Source: an uncultured bacterium (GTDB lineage: Bacteria; Pseudomonadota; Gammaproteobacteria; Burkholderiales; CAIKXV01). From it: 37,702 bases of DNA. This document shows positions 7,730 through 15,715 of this stretch, piece by piece; within the stretch, counting starts at the first letter, position 1, and each line of letters starts with the position of its first letter. The stretch lies in NCBI GenBank assembly GCA_903873475.1, contig CAIQON010000062.1:1-37702 (forward strand). The letters run 5' to 3'. The position numbers were made by a program, and so were the translations under genes. The notes beneath the pieces were generated by a model. That model was not told the DNA's origin. It searched no databases and saw only the letters and a program-made list of their open reading frames with translations.

Positions 7730-8286
7730 GCCGGCAGCAGGCAACGTTCGATCACCGTCATGAAGTGGGAAAGCGGTGCGGTTTCGCAGTCGGCCTTCTT
7801 GCCGAGGTCGTCCCAGCGGCGCAGGTCGATGGCATTGCGCGCATGCGGCAGGCGCTCGAACGCCTCGGCTTCGGCGGGCTGCATGGGGCCGCCCTGGAGG
7901 TGCAGTGTCCGCGTGGACACCCTGGACAGGCCTTCGAGATAGCCCGGATCGCGTGCGCACAGGTAACGCTTCGCCTGCACATGCAAGGCGACCGGTTGCA
8001 CGACGTCGTCGCCGAACCAGCGGGCCAGCCAGTCAGCGCCCAGTGATTCATGGCGGTCGTCCTCGCCGGTATCCAGGGCCGTGGCGGCGTCGCCGTGCAG
8101 CATGTGTCCGATGTCGTGCAGCATGGCTGCGGCTACCATGGCATCCGTCGACCCGGACGCCTGCGCGAGCGAGGCGCACTGCATGGCGTGCTGGATCTGG
8201 TTCACCTGCTCGCCGTAGACGAGAGTGCCGTGCGCCGTATAGAGACGCTCGATGGTTGCCAGGACGGACGAAGAATCTGCGTGCAT
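7726..8286 (-). CDS. PhnZ-like HD-domain oxygenase of phosphonate degradation
   Basis: A 186-residue HD-domain protein of the type found in phosphonate operons. It shows the ligand series His33, His57-Asp58 (LHDIGH), His79, His102 and Asp160, the pattern of mixed-valent diiron HD oxygenases rather than ordinary phosphohydrolases. A Tyr24/Glu26 pair lies just before His33. PhnZ cleaves the C-P bond of 2-amino-1-hydroxyethylphosphonate with O2. It overlaps phnY by 4 nt and is the first gene of the operon. The start at 8286 fits the family length; a longer in-frame extension to 8475 reads across the regulatory gap and is unlikely. PhnZ normally needs a partner 2-oxoglutarate hydroxylase, which is not adjacent here. 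Confidence 0.82.
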   Translation of the reverse strand: MHADSSSVLATIERLYTAHGTLVYGEQVNQIQHAMQCASLAQASGSTDAMVAAAMLHDIGHMLHGDAATALDTGEDDRHESLGADWLARWFGDDVVQPVALHVQAKRYLCARDPGYLEGLSRVSTRTLHLQGGPMQPAEAEAFERLPHARNAIDLRRWDDLGKKADCETAPLSHFMTVIERCLLPA

Positions 8287-8350
8287 GGTCACTGCAACTT
8301 CCGGTTGGTTGATCACGCTTCGGAGGTTAGCGGGCGCACCGCCGCCGGAC

Positions 8351-8379
8351 ATGACAGCTGGATGAACCTTTGGTGAAAG
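8351..8379 (-). promoter_or_regulatory. Candidate Pho box array upstream of the HD/phnY/SDR operon
   Basis: Reading the minus strand there are three 7-mers in exact 11-bp register: CTTTCAC (8379-8373), GGTTCAT (8368-8362) and CTGTCAT (8357-8351). The last is a perfect match to the PhoB half-site, the first matches at five or six positions, and the middle one shares TCAT. They lie 65-93 bp upstream of the HD gene and point toward it. A convincing -10 at the expected distance is missing; GCTAAC lies 19 nt beyond. PhoB binding is inferred. Confidence 0.45.
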
Positions 8380-8428
8380 CTGCGGTCCGGCGCTTGACCT
8401 GCCGGCCCGTGCCGCCGACGCTACTGCA

Positions 8429-9613
8429 ATGAAACACAAGGCAGGTGATGCGCGACTGGTCGCGATCCTGGGCACCGCGCAGACCCTCGGCTGGGCGTCC
8501 TCGTACTATCTGCCCGCGATGCTGGCCGAACCCATGGCGGCCGACCTCGGCGTCAGCCCGGTCACTGTATTCGCTGCCTTCTCGCTCGCGTTGCTGGTGT
8601 CCGCGCTCGTCGGGCCGCTCGCTGGCCGGAAGATCGACGTCGGCGGCGGTCGGCCGGTCCTGGCGGCTGCCAGCCTGGTGTTCGCCGGCGGTCTCGTCGT
8701 GCTTGCGCTGGCCCAGGGTCCGATCGGGCTGTTCCTCGGCTGGGCGGTGATCGGACTGGCGATGGGCTCCGGCCTGTACGAGGCCGCCTTCTCGACCCTC
8801 GTGCGCCTCAGGGGCAGCGACGCGCGGGCCACGATCACCGGCATCACGTTGATCGCAGGGTTCGCCAGTACCGTCGGCTGGCCACTGTCTGCCGTGATGG
8901 AGGCGCACCTGGGCTGGCGCGGCGCCTGCATCGGATGGGCGCTGCTGCACCTCGTCGTGGGCCTGCCGCTGAACCTGTCGCTGCCCCGCGCCACCCGCGT
9001 CGTCCGTGCCACCCCCGATGCGCAGGCACAGCCCGTGCCGGACACCGGAGCGGTGCCCGTACCGGGGGCAGCGCTGGCTGCGGTGCTTCTGGCCTTCGTG
9101 TTCGCCGTGACCTGGTTCATCAGCACTGCGATGGCCGCGCACCTGCCCCGCCTGCTGCAGGATGCAGGCGCCTCGCTGGCGATGGCGGTGGCGCTGGGTG
9201 CGATCGTCGGCCCAGCCCAGGTCGCGGCGCGGCTGCTCGAGTTCGGCTTCCTGCGCCATGTGCATCCGCTGCTCTCGGCGCGGTTGGCCGCGCTCGCCCA
9301 CCCGCTGGGCGTCGTGCTCATGGCAGCCGGGGGTGCCGCGTTCGCGCCGGCGTTCGTGCTGCTTCACGGTGCAGGCAACGGCATCCTCACCATCGCCAAG
9401 GGCACGCTGCCGCTGGTGCTGTTCGGCCCCCAGGGCTACGGCCTGCGCCAGGGATGGCTGACCCTGCCGGCACGCCTGTCGCAGGCCATCGCCCCGCTCG
9501 CGTTCGGCGCGGCCATCGACCGCTGGGGGGCTGGCGCACTCTGGCTGTCCGCCTTCCTGGGTGCCGCGGCCCTGGGTGCCCTGCTGCTGATGCCGAAGGT
9601 AGCCCCGCGCTGA
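8429..9613 (+). CDS. Major facilitator superfamily transporter
   Basis: A 394-residue integral membrane protein with about twelve hydrophobic segments arranged as two six-helix halves. The central loop at about 190-215 is rich in Pro, Ala and Arg. The loop after helix 2 carries GPLAGRKIDVGGGR, a variant of the MFS motif A. It is divergent from the HD oxygenase and lies 95 bp upstream of phnC. It may move a phosphonate, or a product of its breakdown, across the inner membrane. Substrate and direction cannot be told from sequence. It does not look like GlpT or UhpT, which are longer organophosphate antiporters, so assignment to the phosphonate regulon rests only on position. Confidence 0.8.
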   Translation: MKHKAGDARLVAILGTAQTLGWASSYYLPAMLAEPMAADLGVSPVTVFAAFSLALLVSALVGPLAGRKIDVGGGRPVLAAASLVFAGGLVVLALAQGPIGLFLGWAVIGLAMGSGLYEAAFSTLVRLRGSDARATITGITLIAGFASTVGWPLSAVMEAHLGWRGACIGWALLHLVVGLPLNLSLPRATRVVRATPDAQAQPVPDTGAVPVPGAALAAVLLAFVFAVTWFISTAMAAHLPRLLQDAGASLAMAVALGAIVGPAQVAARLLEFGFLRHVHPLLSARLAALAHPLGVVLMAAGGAAFAPAFVLLHGAGNGILTIAKGTLPLVLFGPQGYGLRQGWLTLPARLSQAIAPLAFGAAIDRWGAGALWLSAFLGAAALGALLLMPKVAPR

Positions 9614-9637
9614 ATGCAGCGGGTGCCCGGTACGGCG

Positions 9638-9682
9638 CTGACACATAACTGTCCCGGTCCTGTCACGAACGGTTGCTACCTT
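9638..9682 (+). promoter_or_regulatory. Pho box array and promoter of the phnCDE operon
   Basis: Three direct 7-bp half-sites occur with perfect 4-bp spacers: CTGACAC (9638-9644), CTGTCCC (9649-9655) and CTGTCAC (9660-9666). The PhoB consensus half-site is CTGTCAT/C, repeated every 11 bp. A -10-like TACCTT (9677-9682) begins 10 nt after the last half-site, as in PhoB-activated promoters where the box replaces the -35. The phnC start is 27 nt further on. The repeats are seen directly; control by PhoB under phosphate limitation follows from the known motif. Confidence 0.8.
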
Positions 9683-9708
9683 GCGCCTCTTACTGACGGA
9701 GACAGGCA

Positions 9709-10527
9709 ATGCTCGAGATCCAGCAGATTGGTAAAGCGTTCGGAAAAGTTCACGCGCTGAAGTCCGTGAGCCTCGAGATCCCGCAGGGCCAGATGGTCGG
9801 GATCATCGGCCGGTCCGGCGCAGGCAAGTCGACGCTGCTGCGCATGATCAATCGCCTTGCCGAACCCACCTCGGGAACGATTACCTGGAAGGGCGAGGCG
9901 GTCAGCGCGCTCCGTGGCAGGGCCCTGCTGCAGTGGCGTGCGCGCTGCGCGATGATCTTCCAGCAGTTCAATCTCGTACCGCGCCTGGACGTGATCACCA
10001 ACGTGCTGCTGGGTTGCGTGTCCCGTCACGGCACCCTGCCTTCCCTGGTCAAGCGCTTCACCGAGGCGGAGCGGGCCATGGCCGTGCTGGCGCTGGAGCG
10101 GCTCGACTGCGCGCATCTGGCGCTGCAGCGCGCCGAGACCCTGTCTGGCGGCCAGCAGCAGCGCGTGGCGATCGCGCGCGCGATGATGCAGGACCCGGAC
10201 ATCCTGCTGGCCGACGAGCCGATCGCCTCGCTCGATCCGCGCAGCGCCATCCAGGTGATGCAGGCCCTGCGCTCGATCAACCGCGACGATGGCATCACGG
10301 TGATCTGCAACCTGCACACCCTCGACACCGCGCGCCAGTACTGCGACCGGATCGTCGGTATCGCCAGCGGTGAAGTGCTGTTCGACGGCGGGCCGGCCGA
10401 ACTCACCACTGAAACGGTGCGCCGCATCTATGGCGTCGAGGGTGACGCGGCCGGGTTCGACGAATCCGCGACCTCCACCGCGGCTGGATTCGAGCCGCCC
10501 GCGGTGGCCCAGGCCGCAGCCGCCTGA
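9709..10527 (+). CDS. phnC: Phosphonate ABC transporter ATP-binding protein
   Basis: A 272-residue ABC ATPase that powers phosphonate import with PhnD and PhnE. Walker A is GRSGAGKST (34-42), the signature LSGGQQ starts at residue 145, and Walker B LLADEP lies near 166-171. The sequence style ([27 protein letters not shown]) is that of PhnC. GGAGA lies 7 nt before the ATG. The C-terminus carries an extra Ala/Pro-rich tail of about 25 residues after the usual PhnC end, without a recognisable domain. It is the first gene of the operon behind the Pho-box promoter and is followed after 41 nt by phnD. Confidence 0.95.
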   Translation: MLEIQQIGKAFGKVHALKSVSLEIPQGQMVGIIGRSGAGKSTLLRMINRLAEPTSGTITWKGEAVSALRGRALLQWRARCAMIFQQFNLVPRLDVITNVLLGCVSRHGTLPSLVKRFTEAERAMAVLALERLDCAHLALQRAETLSGGQQQRVAIARAMMQDPDILLADEPIASLDPRSAIQVMQALRSINRDDGITVICNLHTLDTARQYCDRIVGIASGEVLFDGGPAELTTETVRRIYGVEGDAAGFDESATSTAAGFEPPAVAQAAAA

Positions 10528-10568
10528 TCCGCCCCCCCATACCTCAACACCCACAGGGAGAAGTTCCA

Positions 10569-11486
10569 ATGTTCGCAAGCAACCGCCTCCTGGCCGCAGG
10601 CCTGCTCGGCATCGGCGTGGCGCTGTCGTCCGCCGCCAGCCACGCACAGGAGTGGAAGAAGAAGTATCCGGTGGTCGGCTTCAGTTCCGTGAGTTCCGAG
10701 AACCAGTCGGCGACCCAGGCCCGATTCAAGCAGCTGGCCGATGTGTTCCGGGAGAAGCTCGGCGTCGAGCTGCGTATCTACACCGCCACCGACTACGCTG
10801 GCACCGTGCAGGCGCTGACGTCGGGGCAGATCCAGATGGCGCAGGTCGGTGCGAGCGCCTACGCCTCGGCCTGGATCGATTCCAACGGCCAGGTCGAGCC
10901 GCTGGTGACCAACCAGGAAGTCGACGGTTCGCTCGGCTATCACTCGATACTCATCGTCAAGGCGGACAGCCCGTTCAAGCGCCTCGAGGATCTGAAGGGC
11001 CGGTCGCTCGCCTGGGCCGATCCCAACTCCACGTCCGGCTTCCTGATTCCGCTCGTTTCGCTGCGCGCCATCGGTATCGAGCCCGACAAGTTCTTCAGCA
11101 AGACGCTGTTCTCGGGTGGCCATGAGCAGAGCGTGCTCGGCGTCATCAACAGTCAGTTCGACTCCAGCTTCACCTGGTCGTCGAAGGGCCACAACGCCGG
11201 CCAGATCCGCGCGATGGTTGACCGCGGTGTGCTCAAGATGGATCAGTTCCGGGTCATCTGGGAGTCGCCGCTGATCCCGAATCCGCTGGTGGTCGTGCGC
11301 AAGGATCTCCCGGCCGACATGCGCCGCGACCTGCTCGCGTTCTGGACCGACCTGGCCAAGACGCATCCGCAGATCGCCGAACTGGCCGCGCGCGGCAAGA
11401 CCGCCGGTTTCGTCCCGGCTACACACGAGATGTACAAGCCGGTGCTCGATGCCGCGCTCGAAGTGCGCAAGAACCGGAAACGCTGA
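10569..11486 (+). CDS. phnD: Phosphonate ABC transporter periplasmic binding protein
   Basis: A 305-residue PhnD-family binding protein. A signal peptide with cleavage near SHAQE is followed by YPVVGFSSVSSENQSAT, then the ligand-domain marks SGQIQMAQVG, LAWADPNSTSGFLIP and FSGGHEQSVLGV. It captures phosphonates, or related phosphorus compounds, in the periplasm for PhnE/PhnC. A GGGAG ribosome site lies shortly before the start. It is intact and full length. One base after its stop a second, broken copy begins, so this gene is probably the working binding protein of the operon. Confidence 0.95.
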   Translation: MFASNRLLAAGLLGIGVALSSAASHAQEWKKKYPVVGFSSVSSENQSATQARFKQLADVFREKLGVELRIYTATDYAGTVQALTSGQIQMAQVGASAYASAWIDSNGQVEPLVTNQEVDGSLGYHSILIVKADSPFKRLEDLKGRSLAWADPNSTSGFLIPLVSLRAIGIEPDKFFSKTLFSGGHEQSVLGVINSQFDSSFTWSSKGHNAGQIRAMVDRGVLKMDQFRVIWESPLIPNPLVVVRKDLPADMRRDLLAFWTDLAKTHPQIAELAARGKTAGFVPATHEMYKPVLDAALEVRKNRKR

Positions 11487-11487
11487 C

Positions 11488-12398
11488 GTGAGGCTCGCCT
11501 GGATCGCAGCGCCGCTGCTCGCCCTGCTCGCCGCGTCCGCCTCGGCACAGGACTGGCGGGTGAAGTACCCGGTGGTTTCCATGAGCGCGGTCAGCTCCGA
11601 AAGCCAGGGGGCCACCGAGGCGCGCTTCAAGGACTTTGCCAAGGTCTTCAAGGATCGCTTCGGGGTCGAGTTGCGCATCCACATCGCCTCGAGCTACTCG
11701 GGCACGATCCAGGCGCTCACGTCCGGACAGATCCAGTTCGCCAATCTCGGCCCCGCGGCCTATGCGGCGGCGTGGATCGATTCCGACGGTGGCGTCGAGC
11801 CGCTGGCGGCGGCAAAGGAGGTCGATGGCGATGTCGGCTATCACTCGCACCTGATCGTGCGCTCCGACTCGCCCTTCCAGAAGCTCGAGGACCTGAAGGG
11901 GCGCAGCCTCGCCTGGGCCGATCCGAACTCGGCTTCGGGCTACCTGATCCCTCTGGTTGCGTTGCGCGCCACCGGCATCGAAGCGACGAAGCACTTCGGG
12001 CGCACCGTGTTCTCCGGCGGCCATGAACAGAGCGCCCTGGGCGTGGTCAACGGCCAGTTCGACAGCGCCTTCGTGTTCGGGGCGCGCGACCCGCTCGCGC
12101 GCGGCGTGCTGCACATGATGGCCCAGCGCGGCGTGCTCGATACCATACCAGCCGGCTGCGCGTCGTCTGGCGCTCGCCCTTGATCCCCGGGTCGCCGGTC
12201 ACCGTCCGCAAGGACCTGCCGGCGGACATGAAGCGCGACATCCAGAAGCTGTTCGTCGACCTGTACTCGCTCGATCCCCGCATGGCCGAGATCGTCGCGC
12301 GCGGCAAGACGCAGGGCTATGTACCGGTCACTCATGAGATGTACCAGCCATTGCTCGATGCGGTACAGGAGCAACGGCGCATGCGGCGGAAAGGGTGA
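11488..12398 (+). pseudogene. phnD: Second phnD copy, interrupted by a 5-bp tandem duplication
   Basis: A PhnD paralogue starting at GTG 11488, with its own signal peptide (cleavage near ASAQD) and the family marks SGQIQFANLG, LAWADPNSASGYLIP and FSGGHEQSALGV. After GVLDT the frame runs into TGA at 12181-12183, while the true C-terminal part (RVVWRSPLIPGSPVTVRKD to RRKG, ending 12398) continues in another frame. The break coincides with a direct repeat ATACC-ATACC (12140-12149). Removing one copy restores an uninterrupted frame whose spacing matches the intact PhnD exactly (nine residues from GVL to Trp in both). It is therefore a recent frameshift, a phase-variable site, or a sequencing error. 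The truncated product (231 residues) would lack the last quarter of the fold. Close similarity to the neighbour indicates tandem duplication with divergence. Confidence 0.85.
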
Positions 12399-12400
12399 CC

Positions 12401-13279
12401 ATGGCCACCACGGCTACCGGGCTGGAAGCAGTACGCGCGTTCGAGTCGAACTGGCGGGCGTTGCAGGTGCGCAAGCGCTGGCTCACGCTCGGCTACGGCC
12501 TCGTGTTCGCCGCCGTGTTTGCCGCGTCGGCATGGGTCGGCGAGTTCAACCTGGTGAAGCTGTTCCAGGGGCTGCCGCGCATCCATGAGTATGTTGCCAA
12601 GACCCTTCCGGTACTGACCCTCGAAAACTTCTGGGGCGATCTGTCCGAATGGTTCTACGGCCTTCCCAAGTGGCTCATGCTGCTCTGGGAGACCATCCTG
12701 ATCGCCTACATCGCCACGCTGCTGGGCACGCTGGGCGCCCTTGCCCTGTGCTTCCACGCGGCGCGCAACCTGTCGCGCGGTGGCACCAGCTACTGGATCG
12801 CCCGGCGCGTGTTCGAGGTCGCCCGTACCATCCCGGAGCTGGTGTTCGCTCTGGTGTTCGTGTTCGCCTTCGGCATCGGGCCGCTGGCCGGCATCCTGGC
12901 CATCGCCATCCATTCCATGGGGGGGAGCGGCAAGCTGTTCGCCGAAGCGGTGGAGAACATCGACATGAAACCGGTGGACGGCCTGCGCGCAACCGGCGCG
13001 AACTGGGTCCAGACCATCCGTTTTGCGGTGCTTCCCCAGGTGCTGCCGAACTTCACATCCTTCAGCCTGTGGCGCTTCGAGATCAACGTGCGCTCGGCTT
13101 CCATCATCGGCTTCGTCGGCGCTGGCGGCATCGGCCAGGAGTTCTACACGGCCATCAGCCGCCTCTACTACGAAGACATCAGCGCACTGATCATCCTCAT
13201 GGTCGGTACCGTGATCCTGATCGACATGGTGTGCGAGCGGGTGCGGCATCGCCTGATCGGCAAGGAGGGTTTCGCATGA
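12401..13279 (+). CDS. phnE: Phosphonate ABC transporter permease (first copy)
   Basis: A 292-residue inner-membrane permease with about six hydrophobic segments and the binding-protein-dependent EAA loop (EAVENIDMKPVDGLRATGA) that contacts the ATPase. FGIGPLAGILAIAIHS and IIGFVGAGGIGQE are PhnE hallmarks. The ATG at 12401 follows an AAGG six bases upstream; a GTG at 12395 in the same frame overlaps the preceding stop and is an alternative. It pairs with the second PhnE to form the heterodimeric channel, as in other phn operons that carry two phnE genes. Confidence 0.93.
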   Translation: MATTATGLEAVRAFESNWRALQVRKRWLTLGYGLVFAAVFAASAWVGEFNLVKLFQGLPRIHEYVAKTLPVLTLENFWGDLSEWFYGLPKWLMLLWETILIAYIATLLGTLGALALCFHAARNLSRGGTSYWIARRVFEVARTIPELVFALVFVFAFGIGPLAGILAIAIHSMGGSGKLFAEAVENIDMKPVDGLRATGANWVQTIRFAVLPQVLPNFTSFSLWRFEINVRSASIIGFVGAGGIGQEFYTAISRLYYEDISALIILMVGTVILIDMVCERVRHRLIGKEGFA

Positions 13280-14148
13280 CCCCGCGTATCTCCGGAATCG
13301 ATGCGGCGGCCATCGCGCGCGCGCGCGCGATCAGCCCCGGTGCCTTCGAGCGTCCCCTGCGCGAGCGGATTCCCGGGCTCGCGGCGGGTGCACTGTTCGT
13401 GGCGCTCACCGCCTACTGCATCGTGCTGTTCGAAATGTCGCCTGTGCGCCTGTGGGCAGGCTTCGGCAAGCTGCTGGAAGTGGTCGGGCAGATGTTCCCC
13501 CCCACCGCCAAGGGCGCAGCGCTCGACTATGCGTACGCGATGTTGCAGACGGTGGCGATGGCGCTGATCGGAACGGTCATCGCTGCGGTGCTCGCGGTAC
13601 CACTGGGATTCGCCTGCGCACGAAACATGGTGCCCGGGTGGATCGTCCGCTTCGTGTTCCGGCGCTCCAGCGACATGCTGCGTGGCGTCGACCAGCTGGT
13701 CTGGGCGCTGATCTTCGTGCGCGCGGTCGGCCTCGGCCCGCTGGCCGGTATCCTGGCGATCATCATCGCCGACACCGGAACCCTCGCGAAGCTGTACTCC
13801 GAGGCGATCGAGAACATCGACCGCAAGCCGGTCGAAGGGCTTCGGGCGTCGGGCGCGAGCCCGGTGCAGACTATGCGCTTCGGCGTGATCCCGCAGGTGC
13901 TGCCGATCATGCTGTCGAACATCCTGTACATCTTCGAGTCGAACACGCGCTCCGCGACCATCCTCGGCATCGTCGGCGCCGGCGGCATCGGATTCTTCCT
14001 TGCGGACCGCATCCGGACGATGCTGTGGGAGGAAGCCTGCTTCATCATGCTGATGATCCTCGGCACGGTGTACGTCATCGACTGGTGCTCGAAGCGCCTG
14101 CGCGCGAAGATCACCGGCGGTACGGACACGCCCACCGTCATCCATTGA
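13276..14148 (+). CDS. phnE: Phosphonate ABC transporter permease (second copy)
   Basis: A 290-residue PhnE-family permease overlapping the first by ATGA, with AAGGAGG seven bases before its start. The long open frame continues much further upstream, but that part is antisense-like; the true N-terminus is MTPRISGIDA. It has about six membrane segments, an EAA loop (EAIENIDRKPVEGLRASGA) and the ATILGIVGAGGIGFF motif. It differs clearly from the first copy, so the pair probably forms an obligate heterodimer rather than being redundant. Confidence 0.93.
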   Translation: MTPRISGIDAAAIARARAISPGAFERPLRERIPGLAAGALFVALTAYCIVLFEMSPVRLWAGFGKLLEVVGQMFPPTAKGAALDYAYAMLQTVAMALIGTVIAAVLAVPLGFACARNMVPGWIVRFVFRRSSDMLRGVDQLVWALIFVRAVGLGPLAGILAIIIADTGTLAKLYSEAIENIDRKPVEGLRASGASPVQTMRFGVIPQVLPIMLSNILYIFESNTRSATILGIVGAGGIGFFLADRIRTMLWEEACFIMLMILGTVYVIDWCSKRLRAKITGGTDTPTVIH

Positions 14149-14158
14149 CCGCCTGCGC

Positions 14159-15652
14159 GTGAATCACGGGCGGCCGAACGTCCTGCTGGTCGTCATCGAC
14201 CAGCTGCGCGCCGACGCGCTGGGCTGCATGGGCAGCCCCTGCGCGCACACGCCGAACATCGACCGGCTGGCAAGGCGTGGCGTCCTTTTCGCGAGGCACC
14301 ATGCCCAGGGCGCGCCGTGCGGGCCGAGCCGTGCATCGATGGCGACTGGCCAGTATCAGATGAGCCACCGGGTGGTCAACAACGAGACGCCGACGGCGGC
14401 CCACCTGAAGACCCTGCCCTGGTTCCTGCGCGAAGCCGGATATGAACCGGCGCTGGTCGGGTACACCACGACGCTGCCGGACCTGCGTGCGTTGCACCCC
14501 GGCCTGGCCCGGCCGCGCACGCATTCGATCGCGGCCGGATGGGACGTCGTGAGGGACTTCGAAGGCGATCGACGGCACTACCTGGCCTGGCTTTCAGGGC
14601 AGGGCTATTCCGTGGGCCCGGACTATGCCGAGCTGTTCCGCTGCGCCGAGACCGTCGGCGATGCCAGCCGCTTCCCAGCCGCGCCGATCGCGGCCGAACA
14701 TACCGACACCGCCTGGTGCGCCGATGGCGCGCTCGACTACCTCCGCGTCCGCGCCGGGCGTCCCTGGTTCCTGCAGCTCGGGTTCTTCCGGCCACATCCG
14801 CCGTTCATGGCGACGGCCCCCTTCGACGCGCTGATCGATCCGGGCCGGATCCCGCCGCCCGTGCGAGCGGCGAGCGTGGCGCATGAAGCGGCGGTCCATC
14901 CACTGAACCGGCTGCTGCTCGAAACGCTCAGGGCCGGCACGTCCGTGACCGGCATGGCGGGGCTGTCCTGCGACGTCTCGCCCGACGACCTGCGCCGCAT
15001 CGCCGCTGCCTATCACGGCCTGCTGGCCGAAGTCGACCACCATCTCGGGCGCGTGCTCGACCATCTCGACGCGACCGGGCAGTCCGACCATACGCTGGTG
15101 ATCCTCACCTCCGATCACGCCGAGCAGCTGGGCGACCATCATCTGCTGAGCAAGCGCGGCTACTACCCGTCCTCGTACCACGTGCCGTGCATCGTGGCCG
15201 ATCCGCGGCGTGAGGCGGATGCGACGCGCGGCAGCACGGTCACCGCCTTCAGCGAGAACGTCGACCTGCTGCCGACCATCCTCGACTGGCTCGGCCAGCC
15301 GATCCCCGAACAGTGCGATGGACGTTCGCTGCTCGCGTTCCTGCGCGGCGCGGTGCCCTCAGGCTGGCGCAGGGAGGCGCGCTGGGAGTACGACTTCCGC
15401 GATCTCGCCGGCGGGAAGGCGCCATTGCTGCTCGGTATCGCGCGCCACCAGTGCAGCCTCGCGGTCATCCGCGACGCCGACTACGCCTACGTGCACTTTG
15501 CCGCGCTGCCGCCGCTGCTGTTCGATCTGCGCCAGGACCCCGCCTGGCTGGTGAACAGGGCCGATGATCCCGCGTTGCGCGACGTGGCGCTGGACATGGC
15601 CAGGCGCATGCTCGACTGGCGCCTCGCCCACGCCGACCGCACGCTGACCTGA
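14159..15652 (+). CDS. Phosphonate monoester hydrolase/arylsulfatase-like enzyme
   Basis: A 497-residue alkaline-phosphatase-superfamily hydrolase starting at GTG. The nucleophile motif CGPSR (Cys54-Arg58) fits a formylglycine-generating C-x-P-S-R site. The metal ligands Asp14 (VVIDQ) and Asp319-His320 (TSDHAEQLGDH) are present. The overall pattern resembles phosphonate monoester hydrolases (PehA type) more than secreted sulfatases. There is no signal peptide, so it should act in the cytoplasm on imported esters, freeing a phosphonate for C-P lyase. It lies 10 bp behind the second phnE, so it is the last gene of the Pho-controlled import operon. A sulfatase or phosphodiesterase activity is the alternative. 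Cys54 must be converted to formylglycine by a separate enzyme, not seen here. Confidence 0.8.
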   Translation: MNHGRPNVLLVVIDQLRADALGCMGSPCAHTPNIDRLARRGVLFARHHAQGAPCGPSRASMATGQYQMSHRVVNNETPTAAHLKTLPWFLREAGYEPALVGYTTTLPDLRALHPGLARPRTHSIAAGWDVVRDFEGDRRHYLAWLSGQGYSVGPDYAELFRCAETVGDASRFPAAPIAAEHTDTAWCADGALDYLRVRAGRPWFLQLGFFRPHPPFMATAPFDALIDPGRIPPPVRAASVAHEAAVHPLNRLLLETLRAGTSVTGMAGLSCDVSPDDLRRIAAAYHGLLAEVDHHLGRVLDHLDATGQSDHTLVILTSDHAEQLGDHHLLSKRGYYPSSYHVPCIVADPRREADATRGSTVTAFSENVDLLPTILDWLGQPIPEQCDGRSLLAFLRGAVPSGWRREARWEYDFRDLAGGKAPLLLGIARHQCSLAVIRDADYAYVHFAALPPLLFDLRQDPAWLVNRADDPALRDVALDMARRMLDWRLAHADRTLT

Positions 15653-15673
15653 CACCCGTCCGTTCGCCAGGCT

Positions 15674-15697
15674 GCGTACGCCGACACCGGCGTACGC
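15674..15697. terminator. Strong hairpin between convergent phn operons
   Basis: A perfect 10-bp inverted repeat, GCGTACGCCG and CGGCGTACGC, with the 4-base loop ACAC. It sits in the 63-bp gap between the convergent hydrolase and phnM genes. No T-run follows on either strand, but the position and stability suit a bidirectional transcription stop. Confidence 0.6.
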
Positions 15698-15715
15698 CCC
15701 AGCGAGGCAGGTCGA

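Noticed and set aside
14159-15652. Phosphonoacetate hydrolase (PhnA) as identity of the alkaline-phosphatase-superfamily gene
   Set aside because: PhnA uses a threonine nucleophile; here the site is CGPSR, the formylglycine type of sulfatases and phosphonate monoester hydrolases.
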